Assembly: GCA_963576735.1 (NCBI GenBank)
Contig: OY755173.1
Span: 8,960,873 to 9,024,872, forward strand
Length of the DNA: 64,000 bases
DNA from: Bedellia somnulentella
Lineage: Eukaryota; Arthropoda; Insecta; Lepidoptera; Bedelliidae
Direction: 5' to 3'
Shown here: positions 1 to 11,017 of the stretch, piece after piece
Layout: each line of letters starts with the position of its first letter
Position numbering within the stretch: position 1 is the stretch's first letter
Made by a program: the position numbers and the translations under genes
Notes under the pieces: generated by a model
Told to the model about the DNA's origin: nothing
Seen by the model: the letters and a program-made list of their open reading frames with translations, nothing else
Databases searched by the model: none

Positions 1-560
1 TTATGTCAAAGACATTCGTTCTTGCAGTTTATTAATAAAATATCGAAAATCATAGGTTTGTTTAGTATGATATCGTAATAATTTCATTTGGGATTACAAA
101 TTCGTGACATATTTTGCAATTAGCAACATTTTTACTAAACATTTCGCTTTATTTGCATGTCGCTACGTGATATTTTCAATCGATGACGTCATTAAGTACA
201 AAAGTTGAACAATCTTTAAAAAATCAAAACTTTACAATTACTCATTTTAAATGGAAAATATTCATATAAGTTTTTTATTTTCGTATCTATCGCCTAACGT
301 TCTAAATGGTAAAACGTACAAAAATAAATTTACCCTACAACTACAAGGTATCCTATATTGTACATGTGTATGAAGTGCGAAATACACACTTATTATTGTC
401 AATCATCCCGCAGGCTGGAACCGACTCAAAAATTAATTTAAGAGAATTTTAATATTTAGGTAGGTTGAACTGACGCGTGTGGAATAAAGAAATTGCTAAG
501 GTATTAATCACAGTACTCATATTCAATTAAAAACCTTATTTCGTACTTTTTAGTACTAGA
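1..560. other. AT-rich intergenic, nothing recognised
   Basis: No ORF above chance, no repeat family of the window detected. Confidence 0.5.
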
Positions 561-830
561 TTGTTTATTTTCGTTTGTTTTTCCCGCTATGAAGTCGGTT
601 TTCTTTTTGTTAAAAGTTATTTTATTTTACGAGTTTTAGAGATGGGTAGACCTGGCAAAGATGCCTCTCGTATTAGGCAGTGCGACAGTTACTGTACCTA
701 TTATTCTTCGTATTTGCGGTATTTCTATTATTATACGATATTAAATAGGCTCAACTATATGTAACTTTACATTGTTCTTGAAATCCCTCGAAAGGCGATG
801 GTCTACAATTCTACATCTCAAGAAAGACTC

Positions 831-1005
831 AAACGTTCACGCCGAATATCCCCGAAGGGGTTAGCAGAGGTAGTAATACTTCTGAATATCACGTGACATT
901 GTCACCTGTTGTTCAGAGTACCCACGCTTTGCTTGGACCCACGTTCTCACGTTATACAGAGCAGGCCTATCGGCGTTTTGAACAAATACACTGTGACATG
1001 ATTGT
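831..1005 (-). mobile_element. SINE-A, 3' part
   Basis: Carries the family 3' end (CGTTCACGCCGAATATCCCC in plus reading), CTTCTGAATATCACGTGACA and the GGCCTATCGGCGTTTTG block. tRNA head missing. Diverged. Confidence 0.75.
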
Positions 1006-1009
1006 GAGT

Positions 1010-1105
1010 TTCGACAGTCCCCTCGATTTCCTGGGATGCCATCATCAGATCCTGGTCTTACGGTACTTTCTCGGTAAGAATAACATAACAAAAGAAATGT
1101 TGAGT
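1010..1105 (+). repeat. Rep-E fragment
   Basis: CCCCTCGATTTCCTGGGATG and CCATCATCAGATCCTG match the longer copy at 1295. Confidence 0.6.
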
Positions 1106-1294
1106 GAACCTGTATTATCTTCATAAAAGCTACGAAGAGGAGCATAAATCTTTATAGAATGGTGAAAGAACTGTTTCCTTACTCCTAGTGATTAAGGACC
1201 CACACCTTCCATCATCAGCTCAGCAGCATAACAATATGATTTTCAGAAGCAAATGCCAATACCTACTTGTTCATAAAATATGTAAAACGCGGTA

Positions 1295-1520
1295 CATTTG
1301 CCTATAAAATTTCAGGGTTCCCCTCGATTTCTCCAAGATCCCATCATCAGACCCTGACATCCTCACCATGGTACCAATCCGGGAGTATCTTCTTTCGAAC
1401 AAAAAAATAATAATCAAAATCGGTTCACAAATGGCGAAGTAATCGGCGAACATACATAAAAAAAAAAAAATATACGGTCGAATTGAGAACACTCCTTTTT
1501 TTGAAGTCGGTTAAAAACTA
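1295..1520 (+). repeat. Rep-E copy (common lepidopteran-type repeat)
   Basis: CCCCTCGATTTCTCCAAGAT through CATCATCAGACCCTGAC, AAAATCGGTTCACAAATG and GTAATCGGCGAACATACATA, to TTTGAAGTCGGTTAAAAAC. I recognise the type from lepidopteran genomes but cannot assign a class. A partial 3' end (TATGAAGTCGGTTTTCTTTT) lies near 590. Confidence 0.65.
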
Positions 1521-1662
1521 AAAAGAAACTTAGCATACCGAATTGATTCGTTTTGATTTACTTATAGTATCAGTGAACTAGAATATACTTAATGGATGTC
1601 GATAGAGTCACAATAATAAAAAAACTATTTATATTATTACATGAAGATAAACTATCACAGCA

Positions 1663-1910
1663 ACTGTGTAGTGTTGGCTGAGGTAGCACTAACCTATATA
1701 TTCCCGCGGGTGACATTAGAGGTGACTAAGGGATATGAGGCCTTTAAAGTAATTGTCGGGCGATATGCCTAAATACCCATATCGTCCACAAAACGAGTAT
1801 TTGGTTTTACTGTCTTCTTCCTAAACTACTTAGAAAATTGACTGATTTATGGTTAATACTAAAGCTCTGCCTACCGCGTTTTGGAATGTCTAGCCGTGAA
1901 TATAGGTTAC
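1663..1910 (+). repeat. Rep-B, near full length
   Basis: CTGTGTAGTGTTGGCTGAGG to CTAGCCGTGAATATA. Diverged. The expected TATG-rich tail follows loosely. Confidence 0.7.
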
Positions 1911-1934
1911 GTTAAGTATGTATACTATATTTTA

Positions 1935-2296
1935 TGTGTTCACTACTTCTGAAGTTGCATTAAATATATGAAAGGTTCACACTAAAGAAGAAATAATGCT
2001 TTGAATGCAATAGTATACCCAGCTCGGAGAAAGGGTTCTCCGTTGATATCACTCCTACTAAATCTTGGATGCCAATAAAGGGATCTTGTGGTCGACGTAA
2101 TTCACAATGGAATGCTTATCCATTTGTTTGGTTAGAAAAATTTATTCAATTTTCGAAACTCATGATTTCGACTTGCAAATAGGTGGCAAGTGATGTAGAT
2201 AGCTGTGCAAGGTGGACACGGGTTCGGATACCATTAAAAGTAATTCAGTATTAGTAAGATACATATTTTGTGTTATTTAACATAACATATATAACA
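1935..2296. other. Intergenic, weak tRNA-like piece
   Basis: GACACGGGTTCGGATACC near 2216 resembles a box B, and the rest is unrecognised. Confidence 0.35.
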
Positions 2297-2534
2297 TAAA
2301 CGTTCACGCCGAATATCCCCGAAGGGGTTGGCAGAGGTACTAATACTTCTGAACATCACGTGACTTTGTCTCCTGGTGTTCAGAGTATCCACGTTTTGCA
2401 TGGACAGTGTACTCACGTGATAGGGGGCAGGCCTATCGCCGTTTTGTACGAATACACTGTCACATGACTAAGTACAATTCAGCCATGTGGGTTTCCTCAC
2501 GATGTTTTCCCTCACCGTTAACAACCATGATAAA
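2297..2534 (-). mobile_element. SINE-A, head missing
   Basis: Runs from AAACGTTCACGCCGAATATC through ACGTGATAGGGGGCAGGCCT to TTTCCCTCACCGTTAACAAC in plus reading. 5'-truncated in the family orientation. Confidence 0.85.
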
Positions 2535-2690
2535 GTGTTATTTAAATTGTATAATTTACCAATTTTTTTTGTCATTCATGAGTGCATGAATTATTTAAGA
2601 AAGATAAATTTTATATTTACAAGGAAATTAGTAAAAGGGAATACCAAAATTGATATTAAGTATAGTTAATATGTATATTTTTATGTATAT

Positions 2691-2869
2691 GTCGCAGGAA
2701 AATCGTCAAACTCGTGAACTTATAAGTTTCCTAGGAAACTTGTAAGTTGACGGAAATCCGTCAAACAGCATGCGAATTTACATCTTACCTGATAGGTTTT
2801 AGGAAACTTGTAAAATAACGAACTCACTTCAGGAAAATTGTAAGTGGGGATCATTTTTGACAAGTTTCC
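2691..2869 (+). repeat. Left long terminal inverted repeat
   Basis: Contains the near-palindrome AACTTATAAGTTTCCTAGG and its mirror, and repeated AGGAAACTTGTAA-type motifs in both orientations. Similar motifs continue to about 2935. Confidence 0.88.
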
Positions 2870-2934
2870 GAGTTTAAAATTCTGTATTTTAGGAACTTTA
2901 CAAGTTTCCTGAATTCCGCTAGGAAAATTGTCAA

Positions 2935-3025
2935 TGCAGCGCTGACGGCGCGGAGAGAGGGATGTTAGTGAATGCGGATTGGCTGGCGGCGGTCACGTGA
3001 CGTGACGCATGCGCGCGTCTTGTCA
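2935..3025. promoter_or_regulatory. GC-rich, promoter-like block inside the inverted-repeat element
   Basis: In AT-rich surroundings this stretch has GATTGGCTGG (CCAAT box in inverse), TCACGTGACGTGACGC (E-box and CRE-like overlap) and GCATGCGCGC (NRF1-like). These motifs often cluster in CpG promoters. No ORF of note follows it, so a promoter role is inference. Confidence 0.35.
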
Positions 3026-3178
3026 ACTCGACAATCGAAACTAATATTTTACTTGCTTTACTAATGCTAATCTATTAATTTGGTATTATTTGCTGTTACT
3101 GACATAAAATTAAAAAGTTTTAAGAGTTTTTATTAAATATAAATTGTTTGTGTATATATCGTGATACTTTATTGTATA

Positions 3179-3353
3179 GCAACCGTGATAGCCCAGTGGG
3201 TAGAACACTCGGTTATCGTGCAAACGACTAGTGTTCTAATCCTGGGTCGGGCCTACACCAATTTGTCTTTTGTAAAGACATATGTGTGGTTAATTCATCA
3301 TGGTTGTTAACGGTGAGGGAAAACATCGTGAGGAAACCCACATGGCTGAATTG
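3179..3353 (+). mobile_element. SINE-A, tRNA head and middle
   Basis: Box A GATAGCCCAGTGGGTAG and box B GTTCTAATCC, then GGGCCTACACCAATTTGTCT and GTGAGGGAAAACATCGTGAG. Truncated after the CCCACATGGCTG block. Nested in the long-inverted-repeat element. Confidence 0.85.
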
Positions 3354-3654
3354 TTATGATTTCATCGAATAGTGCAATTCAATCTTATCGCAAATATTCG
3401 TTAAATATACAGTAACAATATAAAAAAGGATGAGCTTATTTTTACAACTACTATTTAAAAGTTACTATTTACTAGTGCAAATAATTTAAACCAAAATAAG
3501 CGATCAATTAAAAAAAACATAAATTTATGACTTTTATATTGCTAGAAACTACAAACTAATTACCGAGTCCAATTTTATTCAGCGCTTCATAATCATCGTG
3601 TGACATAATTGGGTTTTCTGAGTTACTAATATCGAAAGGAAAGAGAGAGAGAGA

Positions 3655-3890
3655 AAGGTGAGGGAAAACATCGTGAGGAAACCCGCTGAGGCTGATTTGT
3701 ACTTAGTCATGTGACAGTGTATTCGTACAAAAACGGCGATAGGCCTGCCCCCTATCACGTAAGTACACTGTCCATGCAAAACGTGGATACTCTGAACACC
3801 ATGTGACAAAGTCACGTGATGTTCAGAAGTATTAGTACCTCTGCCAACCCCTTCGGGGTTATTCGGATTGAACGTTTATGTTATTTCATA
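3655..3890 (+). mobile_element. SINE-A, middle and 3' part
   Basis: GTGAGGGAAAACATCGTGAG to GAACGTTTATGTTA. Preceded by a short GA-repeat (3643-3656). Nested in the long-inverted-repeat element. Confidence 0.85.
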
Positions 3891-4019
3891 TGTTTATTGT
3901 AATATAGTATGAGTACCTTTTAGATCTTTTTTAAAGAGCGTTTTTATACCGATACATACATACCTATACTTGCGGCAATAAATGCCTAGAAAGATTGGGT
4001 AGCCTGATAGTCGGAATAA

Positions 4020-4110
4020 GAAATTTCTTAGCTACTTTCGGAAGTTAAAGGGAAAAAGATTGTATTATAATGTAAACATTATTGGAGATAGGTCTCCAAC
4101 CGCATCGCCT
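4020..4110 (-). repeat. Rep-B fragment
   Basis: TAGGTCTCCAACCGCATCGC and the TTAGCTACTTTCGGAAGTTA block in plus reading. Confidence 0.55.
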
Positions 4111-4221
4111 CCAATGACATCCATTGTTATAGGTTACCGCCAGAAATATGTTAGTGCTATTCTTAACCGATGCTTGTAAGATTTTAAACTCTTGCAAATT
4201 TACTGCATTCATAATATCTAA

Positions 4222-4305
4222 TTTATCCCGCGGTTGTCCTTAGAGGAAACCAAAGGCTTTTTAAGTGATTGTTAGGTGAATTGGCCGCATACCCAGCGCC
4301 ACCTT
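4222..4305 (+). repeat. Rep-B fragment
   Basis: CCCGCGG...TTAGAGG...GGCTTTTTAAGTGATTGTTA corresponds to the 5' middle of the family. Old. Confidence 0.45.
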
Positions 4306-4649
4306 CTGATTTTAGTAGTAATTCGCTATTGTGATGTGAGTGTATGAAAAGCAAGTCAGAAGGTTGGTTGCTAAACGAATGGAAACTAGTGTAAAAATCC
4401 GTCATAGTAATAAATTATTCGTAGTTTTCGTTTATTATTACGTAAGACTAACGGCCAGGAAACCATTCTTAGTCCAGTTCCTCATTTATATTTGAAAATA
4501 TCAAAACATGGTCATTACTTTAAATTCATGCTTTTTTCTTTACTCAACTCACTTCTTAACCAATCATCATAAGTAACTGGTTCTATTAACAATTTAAATA
4601 GCAGCTATTAGGAGGCTTACGAATTTCCTAAATTATAAATTCAAAACTA

Positions 4650-4828
4650 GGAAACTTGTCAAAAATGATCCCCACTTACAATTTTCCTGAGGTGAGTTCG
4701 TTATTTTACAAGTTTCCTAAAACCTATCAGGTAAGATGTAAATTCGCATGCTGTTTGACGGATTTCCGTAAACTTACAAGTTTCCTAGGAAACTTATAAG
4801 TTAACGAGTTTGACGATTTTCCTGCGAC
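4650..4828 (-). repeat. Right long terminal inverted repeat
   Basis: Reverse complement of 2691-2869 with about three substitutions. It carries the same iterated AGGAAACTTGTAA motifs. Confidence 0.88.
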
Positions 4829-5290
4829 ATATATACATACTCGTACGTACTCTTTGTCAATGTCATACTAAATATTGTTTGTCTATAAAATGACTTTTAG
4901 ATCAACCAAAAAAGTCGGGAGAGCTTTAATACTGGAAACACTTCGTTCTTCAGCCAATTTTGGAAGTTGATTAGAGAAAAGTTTGCTTAATCAAGGATAT
5001 TTGGTGATAAAAGAGTCCCGATACCCTAAGTTCTAGTGAAGAACTCAAATAATAGTTTTCCCATATTATAATAATCGTAATTATACATAGTGACATGACA
5101 TGAATGATGAATAAAGAATAAATAAAGGAAAGAAAAATTTCGACACAGGCGGTCTGAAAAGGTCTGCTATCTGAAAAGGTAGAGAAGTGGCCTTCCGAAT
5201 TAGTAAAAAATTCGGAGGTAGGAAACGCAAACACTACTTAAACGTGTAAACGAAATAAAGGATAGAAGAATTTCGCACTGGCAGCCAACT

Positions 5291-5363
5291 GACACGGTAG
5301 CTCAGTTGGTAGAGCGTCCGGGGCGTTTACTCGAGGTCGCGGGTTCGATCCCCGCCTGTGTCG
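5291..5363 (+). repeat. SINE-C tRNA-like core, plus orientation
   Basis: A 73-nt tRNA-like sequence: acceptor GACACGG pairing CTGTGTC, D-arm GCTCAGTTGGTAGAGC (box A) and T-arm GCGGGTTCGATCCCCGC (box B). The anticodon stem does not pair (TCCGG against ACTCG), so it is not a working tRNA. It sits between palindromic arms (AAATAAAGG... and ...CCTTTATTT). Confidence 0.8.
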
Positions 5364-5553
5364 AAAAAAAATTTTTCTTTCCTTTATTTATTCTTTATTT
5401 ATTAGTAATAATCCCCACATGAGGTTTTCATGAACAAAAAGATTTTAATTATGAATGATGAAATTTGACTCTATTAAATTTATAATTACTTGATATTCGT
5501 TCTCAAAGCTGTACTAAACCATATTTAACTATCAATCAATAAAAGAAAAATTT

Positions 5554-5627
5554 TGACACCAGCAGGACTTGAACCCGCGACTTCCCGGTCTATGCCCCGG
5601 TCACTCTTCCAACTGAGCTATGGTGCC
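5554..5627 (-). repeat. SINE-C tRNA-like core, minus orientation
   Basis: Minus strand reads GGCACCATAGCTCAGTTGGA...GCGGGTTCAAGTCCTGC with acceptor-like ends (GGCACCA and TGGTGTC). The same right-hand flank as the 5291 copy (TAATCCCCGCATGAGG) lies on its plus-strand right side, so the core is flipped relative to its flank. Confidence 0.8.
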
Positions 5628-5739
5628 AAGTAACTGCTGTTGCGAATTGCTTAGTAAAGTAATCCCCGCATGAGGTTTCGTGCACAACAAAGTCTAATTA
5701 AACCATATTTGTATTGTCAATAAATAATTCCTTAAACTC

Positions 5740-6505
5740 GGTTAATGATCACCCAAAAATATCGACGGCAAGAAGAACAGGCAACGCAACATCGTCCCTA
5801 TCAAGTAAAACAATGTAAAACCAATTGAAAAATAAACAATGCTTCCGATCTGTTTACACGCCATGCTCACATGAAGAACACGTGTGTAGACAGAAAGCTG
5901 CATGGCTAGTACCAACGACCTTCTAACTAGATATCGCGTGGTATAAAACAGCCATCTCTTACGCACTTACCTAGTATCGTATACTGTCATCTCATTCTAA
6001 CCGATACCGTGACGATTAAATAGCGCTCGTGCTATGCCCCCTTTTAAAAGTTCTCACAGTGAATGTAGACCGTGCTCTGAATGCGGGCATATTCACTGTT
6101 CTTGTTTGTGTGAGCCGTTATTGATTAATAGTGGATTGGATCTAATGAACATATAATGGGCGGTGTCGTGTATGTCTAAGATTGTTTGAATGATCTTTTG
6201 CTCGATAGCCGGTGTTTGTTTGAGATATATTATTTGCTTTGATCCGATGGCGAGGGTTAATGTGTTTTGTCTATTTATGTTCGATTATGAATGGTGATGT
6301 GAGGATTGAATCCGATAATGGGGTTTTATCATTTCTGCGTTAATCGATTTAAACTAAATCATCAATAGGATCCATTCGTAAATAATAAAACATTTCCTAG
6401 TAGCCCATAACAGTATTTAAATACAAATATTATTTTAGTCTTGGTTTTGCTGGTTGTTAAACGATATGAAATGTATGCAATACTTTTAAAAAGTTTTTTT
6501 TACTA
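5740..6505. other. Intergenic, nothing recognised
   Basis: Only a weak 9-bp inverted repeat, ACAGTGAAT and ATTCACTGT, near 6057-6100. Confidence 0.45.
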
Positions 6506-6509
6506 CTTT

Positions 6510-6645
6510 GCAGAGAGGTCTGCCCCACTTTTTGGTGGATGTACCGTAAAACATGGGTACTCTAAGCCCCAGAGGACAAAAATGTCGCATGATGTTCCGA
6601 AGTATTAATACCTCTGCCATCCTTTTGGGGATTAAGAGAGTTTGA
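6510..6645 (+). mobile_element. SINE-A 3' fragment
   Basis: GAAGTATTAATACCTCTGCC and the AAACATGGGTACTCTAAGC block match the family 3' third. Diverged. Confidence 0.65.
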
Positions 6646-6649
6646 GAGA

Positions 6650-7295
6650 CATTCAATTTGAGTTCTAATCTAACCTGTAAAGTCTTGACAAAATACCACG
6701 TACTACCAAAATACACGTTTGTAAACAAAATACCACTATAAAATAATGTTTCAAAACATTTCCGACTTAAAATCTTAAGAAAGATGAACTAGTTAAATTA
6801 TATTAATATCATTATAAAATCATTTTTCTAAGTCTATAAATCGAAATAACTAATGACTAAAATAAATCAATTGATATGAGAATAAAATACCTTCTTCTTA
6901 AAAATAAATAACGCTGTTATTCGCTTAGAATAAAAGTACTAGGCTAGCATAGTACACAGGGTCTAAGTGGAATAAATTGCACTCTCAAGATATAAACGTA
7001 TTACTTGCAACACGACTGACATGCAATGACTGTGACTTAACACCCTAATATAAAGGCAACATTAATGTTTGCTATCCTTAGGCGAGAAAAATGCAGTTTG
7101 AATACTATATTATATGAAAAAAAACATTTCAAATGTAGTATAAAACGAATGGGATCGAATGCAGCATTCATAGTAACTTTATTTTTTACAATGTAATCAT
7201 GACAATTAAAATGATATATCTTTGGAAAATTGTTGTATGTATCAAAAATATGATTTGAAATAAATCCCTTAGGGTTACAGAAGATTACATACATA
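6650..7295. other. AT-rich intergenic
   Basis: No coding or repeat signal seen. Confidence 0.45.
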
Positions 7296-7297
7296 AA

Positions 7298-7655
7298 TAA
7301 CATAAACGTTCACGCCGAATATCCCCGAAGGGATTGGCAGAGGTACTAATACTTCTGAACATCACGTGACTTAGTTACCCGGTGTTTAGAGTACCCACGT
7401 TTTGCATGGACAGTGTACTCACGTGATAGGGGGCAGGCCTATCGTTGTTTTGTACGAATACACTGTCACATGACTAAGTACAACTCAGCCATGTGGGTTT
7501 CCTCACGATGTTTTCCCTCACCGTTAACAACCATGATAAATTAACCACACATATGTCTTTAGAAAAGACAAATTGGTGTAGGCCCGACCCGGGATTTGAA
7601 CTCTAGTCGCTTACACGTTAACCGGTGTTCTACCCATTGAGCTATCACGTCGTCT
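7298..7655 (-). mobile_element. SINE-A, full length
   Basis: Complete copy from the 3' CGTTCACGCC end to the tRNA head (CCATTGAGCTATCACG in plus reading is the inverse of box A). About 360 bp. Confidence 0.88.
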
Positions 7656-7659
7656 GTAC

Positions 7660-8240
7660 ACACAGAAGATTAAAAGTTGTTAAGATTAGCAAGATATTGC
7701 AGTCCAATTTCTTATTTGGATAGGTATATATTTTAAAAGTGTTCGATCATTTATTTACATATTATGTTATTATAAGTGAGAATTATATTATTATATATCA
7801 AATTCTAAAAGTGGCACATTTTACGAGCCTTATCAATCACTTATTTACTATTATTTATAAAATTGTTTCCGCTAATTTTATTTAAATGTACCTTATATAA
7901 ATTGAAATACAATGATAAAAATGTCTCCATAGGTATGTCACTCCTAAAATCTATAATCACTGTCTGTTTTCTACAATTTGTGTCTATTCATAGACTAACC
8001 AGAAATTTTCATACGAAACTCACTTACCTGAACTGTTCGCTCTGATATCCATGAAAGCTAAATTTGGACTCACAGATATATGGGGCAATCAATAACATTA
8101 TACATTTAACAATTAACATTTTACAACGGTGTAGTTGACTTATTGTTATGCAAAGTTTTTGGTCTCAAAACTTTTACAATGTCATGCATTACAAGGTTTT
8201 TGATCTCTTATTATTTCTCGACTGAATGTAATATACTGTA
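7660..8240. other. AT-rich intergenic
   Basis: No coding or repeat signal seen. Confidence 0.45.
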
Positions 8241-8245
8241 AATAG

Positions 8246-8495
8246 CTGTGTAGTGTCGGCTTAGAATAACACTACCCCATTTCTTCCGGTGGGTGTACGT
8301 GAGAGGCGACTAACGGTATTGGGGCCTTTAAGGGTTTGTTGGGCGATTGGAGACCCATCACTAACAACCTTTATTTTGTACATCTTTTTCCCACTCTCAT
8401 TTCCAAAAATGGCTGAGGAATTTCTGATTCTTTAGTTCTGGCTACCCCTTCTAGGGATTTATAGCCGTGAGTATATGTATGTATGTATGAATGTA
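8246..8495 (+). repeat. Rep-B, full length reference copy
   Basis: CTGTGTAGTGTCGGCTTAGA at the 5' end, GGCGACTAACGGTATTGGGG and TTGGAGACCCATCA in the middle, TAGCCGTGAGTATATGTATG plus TATG repeats at the 3' end. No target duplication resolved. Confidence 0.8.
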
Positions 8496-8639
8496 ATAAA
8501 TAGATACATTCGGCATATCATACTGATCCAGTTGGCCCTTTGAAAATTACAATTATGGTTTGTGGTAAAGGCACTAACTCGATGCTATATTTAATTATAC
8601 AAATCACATATAAATAAGAACAGTGCTAAATTAAATGAT

Positions 8640-8975
8640 TGTGGAAGACCACAGTCACTAACGCAGAAACAAGTCGTCGGTTCTAATCCTGAGTCAGGTC
8701 TACACCATACTGCTTAACTTAAGTAACATACAAAACAAAAACATTTTCAAGCAATTAGTTTCCGATTGGGTAGGCAGAGGCTTTTTAAGGACATAATTTG
8801 TTGAACCTAAATTTGTAGTCATATAGTTTTATGGCGGTTTTATCATGACAATTAATGTTGGGGAAAACATCGTGAGGAAACGCCTCTTGGCTAAATTCTT
8901 ATGAGTCATGTAACAATTCACTCGAAAAAAACGGCAATAGGTCTGCCCCTTATCACATGAGTAAACTGACTTTAA
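8640..8975 (+). mobile_element. SINE-A, old and interrupted
   Basis: Degenerate head with GTTCTAATCCTGAGTCAGGT and CTACACC, then unrelated sequence, then GGGGAAAACATCGTGAGGAA and GGCAATAGGTCTGCCCC. Confidence 0.65.
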
Positions 8976-8979
8976 TAAA

Positions 8980-10374
8980 ATATTTCCGAATTATTGATGA
9001 TGATCACACTACTACCCTGAAAATCACTAAATATTTCGTATACCTTATTCGCCTCCAAAAAAAGGGAATTTTTCAGAAACTTAGTAGAAAACGACGAATA
9101 AATATTGTCACTAGAAAAGCACGGCACAAAGTTTAAGTCCTGGACACAAGTTAGTCCGGTATCTGAGAAGGGTAGTCGGTAAATTCAATTTATGGCCGGT
9201 TTTGGATGAAAGGGGCATTATCTAGTGAGGCCGGACGCTTCTAGCGTCGCCGCTTTTCGGTAAATTGCCAATTTCGACTAACATGTCGTTCAACAACCCC
9301 GGGTAATTGACTCTAAATAATAATAGTGTTGGCAGAGATGACGTGTAACAAGTTATTGAGAGTGATTGATTTATTAATATGAGTCTGATTGATTAGTAAT
9401 TATCGACAAGACCCAGAGTCAGGTCATTATTATTCTTTGATCTTTATTTCATTGATAAACTTTTCAGAATAATCTTGAATGGAAATGTTACATTAAGTAA
9501 GGTTGATATATATTTCTGACACGTGTATTCCTCTCCATTCCTCATATGAATTGCTTTCCAATTACATTTCCCAATTTGTACTAATAAACCTTCTTGTTTC
9601 TTAATTGTACTATAATGCGGTATATTCAGTTGCTTACATATATTTAAATCAAAATTCTATTTACATAATTTAATTCCTGTTTGTATACATAACATCAATT
9701 TACACTTCAATCTTTGTGACTTACAAACATACAACAAAAATATTTTTTTCTCCCTTTAAATCTAATGTTAAATTTTCTAAGATTTGATTTCCCATAGCAC
9801 AAGCAAACCCAACTTTAGAAACTCATGTGAACGATCGAATTTATACGCTTTTTTAAAATAAATAAATAGTAAATAACTTAGGTATATTGTGTTTTTCTTA
9901 CTGTTATCTTATACATACTATTTTGCATACCGTTTTTTTTATTATTCAAGTGAGCTAGACTGACTCCTTATTCAGCCTTTTAATCTAAGCAATAAGATAG
10001 ACCAGTACAGCTTTACCTAGCCTGAGCGATCAAAAAGTAAATTAAAACGTATCTTTTCCACTGACGTAAAAGTAACAGTTTTATAGCATTTTTATAACCC
10101 AAAAGGACTGGCAGTGCTTTGTGAGTGCCGATTCAACTTGTTACAATGTAGAGTGAACTCATAAAAGAGATATCTGATATTGTAACAGTACAGTAATGAA
10201 AACCTGATTTCGAATCCCTGACAACTTTATTAGTATGTAAACGAGTACTTTTGTAATTTAGGTTCATTTGTATATGTGTATGTGATGTGTTGTGTATGTG
10301 ATACCTATTTCTGGCAAAGTCATAAGGATTTGGAATAGAAGTAGTATATATAAAAATCAAATAGTAAAGTTTAC
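8980..10374. other. Intergenic, nothing recognised
   Basis: A somewhat GC-richer patch at about 9120-9320 (GGCCGGTTTTGGATGAAAGG, GAGGCCGGACGC) could be an unknown repeat. The rest is AT-rich. Confidence 0.4.
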
Positions 10375-10375
10375 T

Positions 10376-10596
10376 AAGGACCAGTTTTTTGATCCGTGGT
10401 TAACTCAACAATTTGTTAAATATCGTAACTTAGTTAGATATCAGCAAAATGCATTTTTTGACCCGTGGTTAGAGTAACTAATGGTCAAATATCGAACCAA
10501 AATGGATTTACGATTTGACTACTGGTTAGTCATTTAACTATAGTCAATGTAACAAATGGTTATATTTTTAACTCCGGATCAAAAAACTGGCCCTAA
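10376..10596. mobile_element. MITE, about 220 bp, inverted repeats of about 22 bp
   Basis: The left end AGGACCAGTTTTTTGATCCG is mirrored by CGGATCAAAAAACTGGCCCT on the right. The inside holds two further TTTTTTGA(T/C)CCGTGGTTA units, giving short open frames with a repeated FFDPWL. No coding capacity of note. Confidence 0.8.
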
Positions 10597-11017
10597 GTTT
10601 ATTTATTTTAATAAATTCTTTAATAGACAGGTTTGATCAGCATTTTAATATTATCCCGATAAAATAATTATTATGTTATGTAACATACAAGATTCTTTAA
10701 ATACGTAAAAATCTACAATCCAATATGATCATATTTTCATATAAATAAAGCTGTAAAATCTAAAAAAAACATCCCTTCCGCCTTAACTACTTCTGGAAGT
10801 TTCGAGAAAAACAATTCGTCGAATAAAGAATCAAGGGCCATGGCTTACCAACCATCGTTCCAATAGCCTTAAATCCATTTGTCACTTCGAATGAATTCCA
10901 CCTAAAAGAATGCTTTAGTGCTATTCTAAGCCAGCTACATGACTATTTTACGACCAAGTTATAAGAGCCTGTACGTAAAAATTACGTGTGAAATTACTCT
11001 GTTTTAATTGTAAAAAC

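Larger units (their letters stand above)
2691..4828. mobile_element. 2.14-kb element with 179-bp terminal inverted repeats
   Basis: Positions 2691-2869 and 4650-4828 are inverted copies with only about three mismatches, starting GTCGCAGGAAAATCGTCAAA. The flanks are AT-rich (ATAT on both sides), so the target duplication is ambiguous. There is no transposase. Inside are a GC-rich block (2935-3025) and two SINE-A insertions (3179-3353 and 3655-3890). Non-autonomous DNA transposon or foldback element; superfamily not recognised. Confidence 0.85.
5105..5735. repeat. SINE-C cluster (palindromic arms, two tRNA-like cores)
   Basis: Holds an arm remnant at 5105-5150 (ATAAAGGAAAGAAAAATTTC then GACACAGGCGG), a unit at about 5233-5530 with a plus-strand core, and a unit at about 5540-5735 with a minus-strand core. 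Both units carry AATCCCC(A/G)CATGAGGTTT to the right of the core and end near AAACCATATTT...TCAATAAA. Confidence 0.75.

Noticed and set aside
5291..5363. Functional tRNA gene
   Set aside because: Acceptor, D and T arms pair, but the anticodon stem does not and the sequence is embedded in a repeat with arms found elsewhere.
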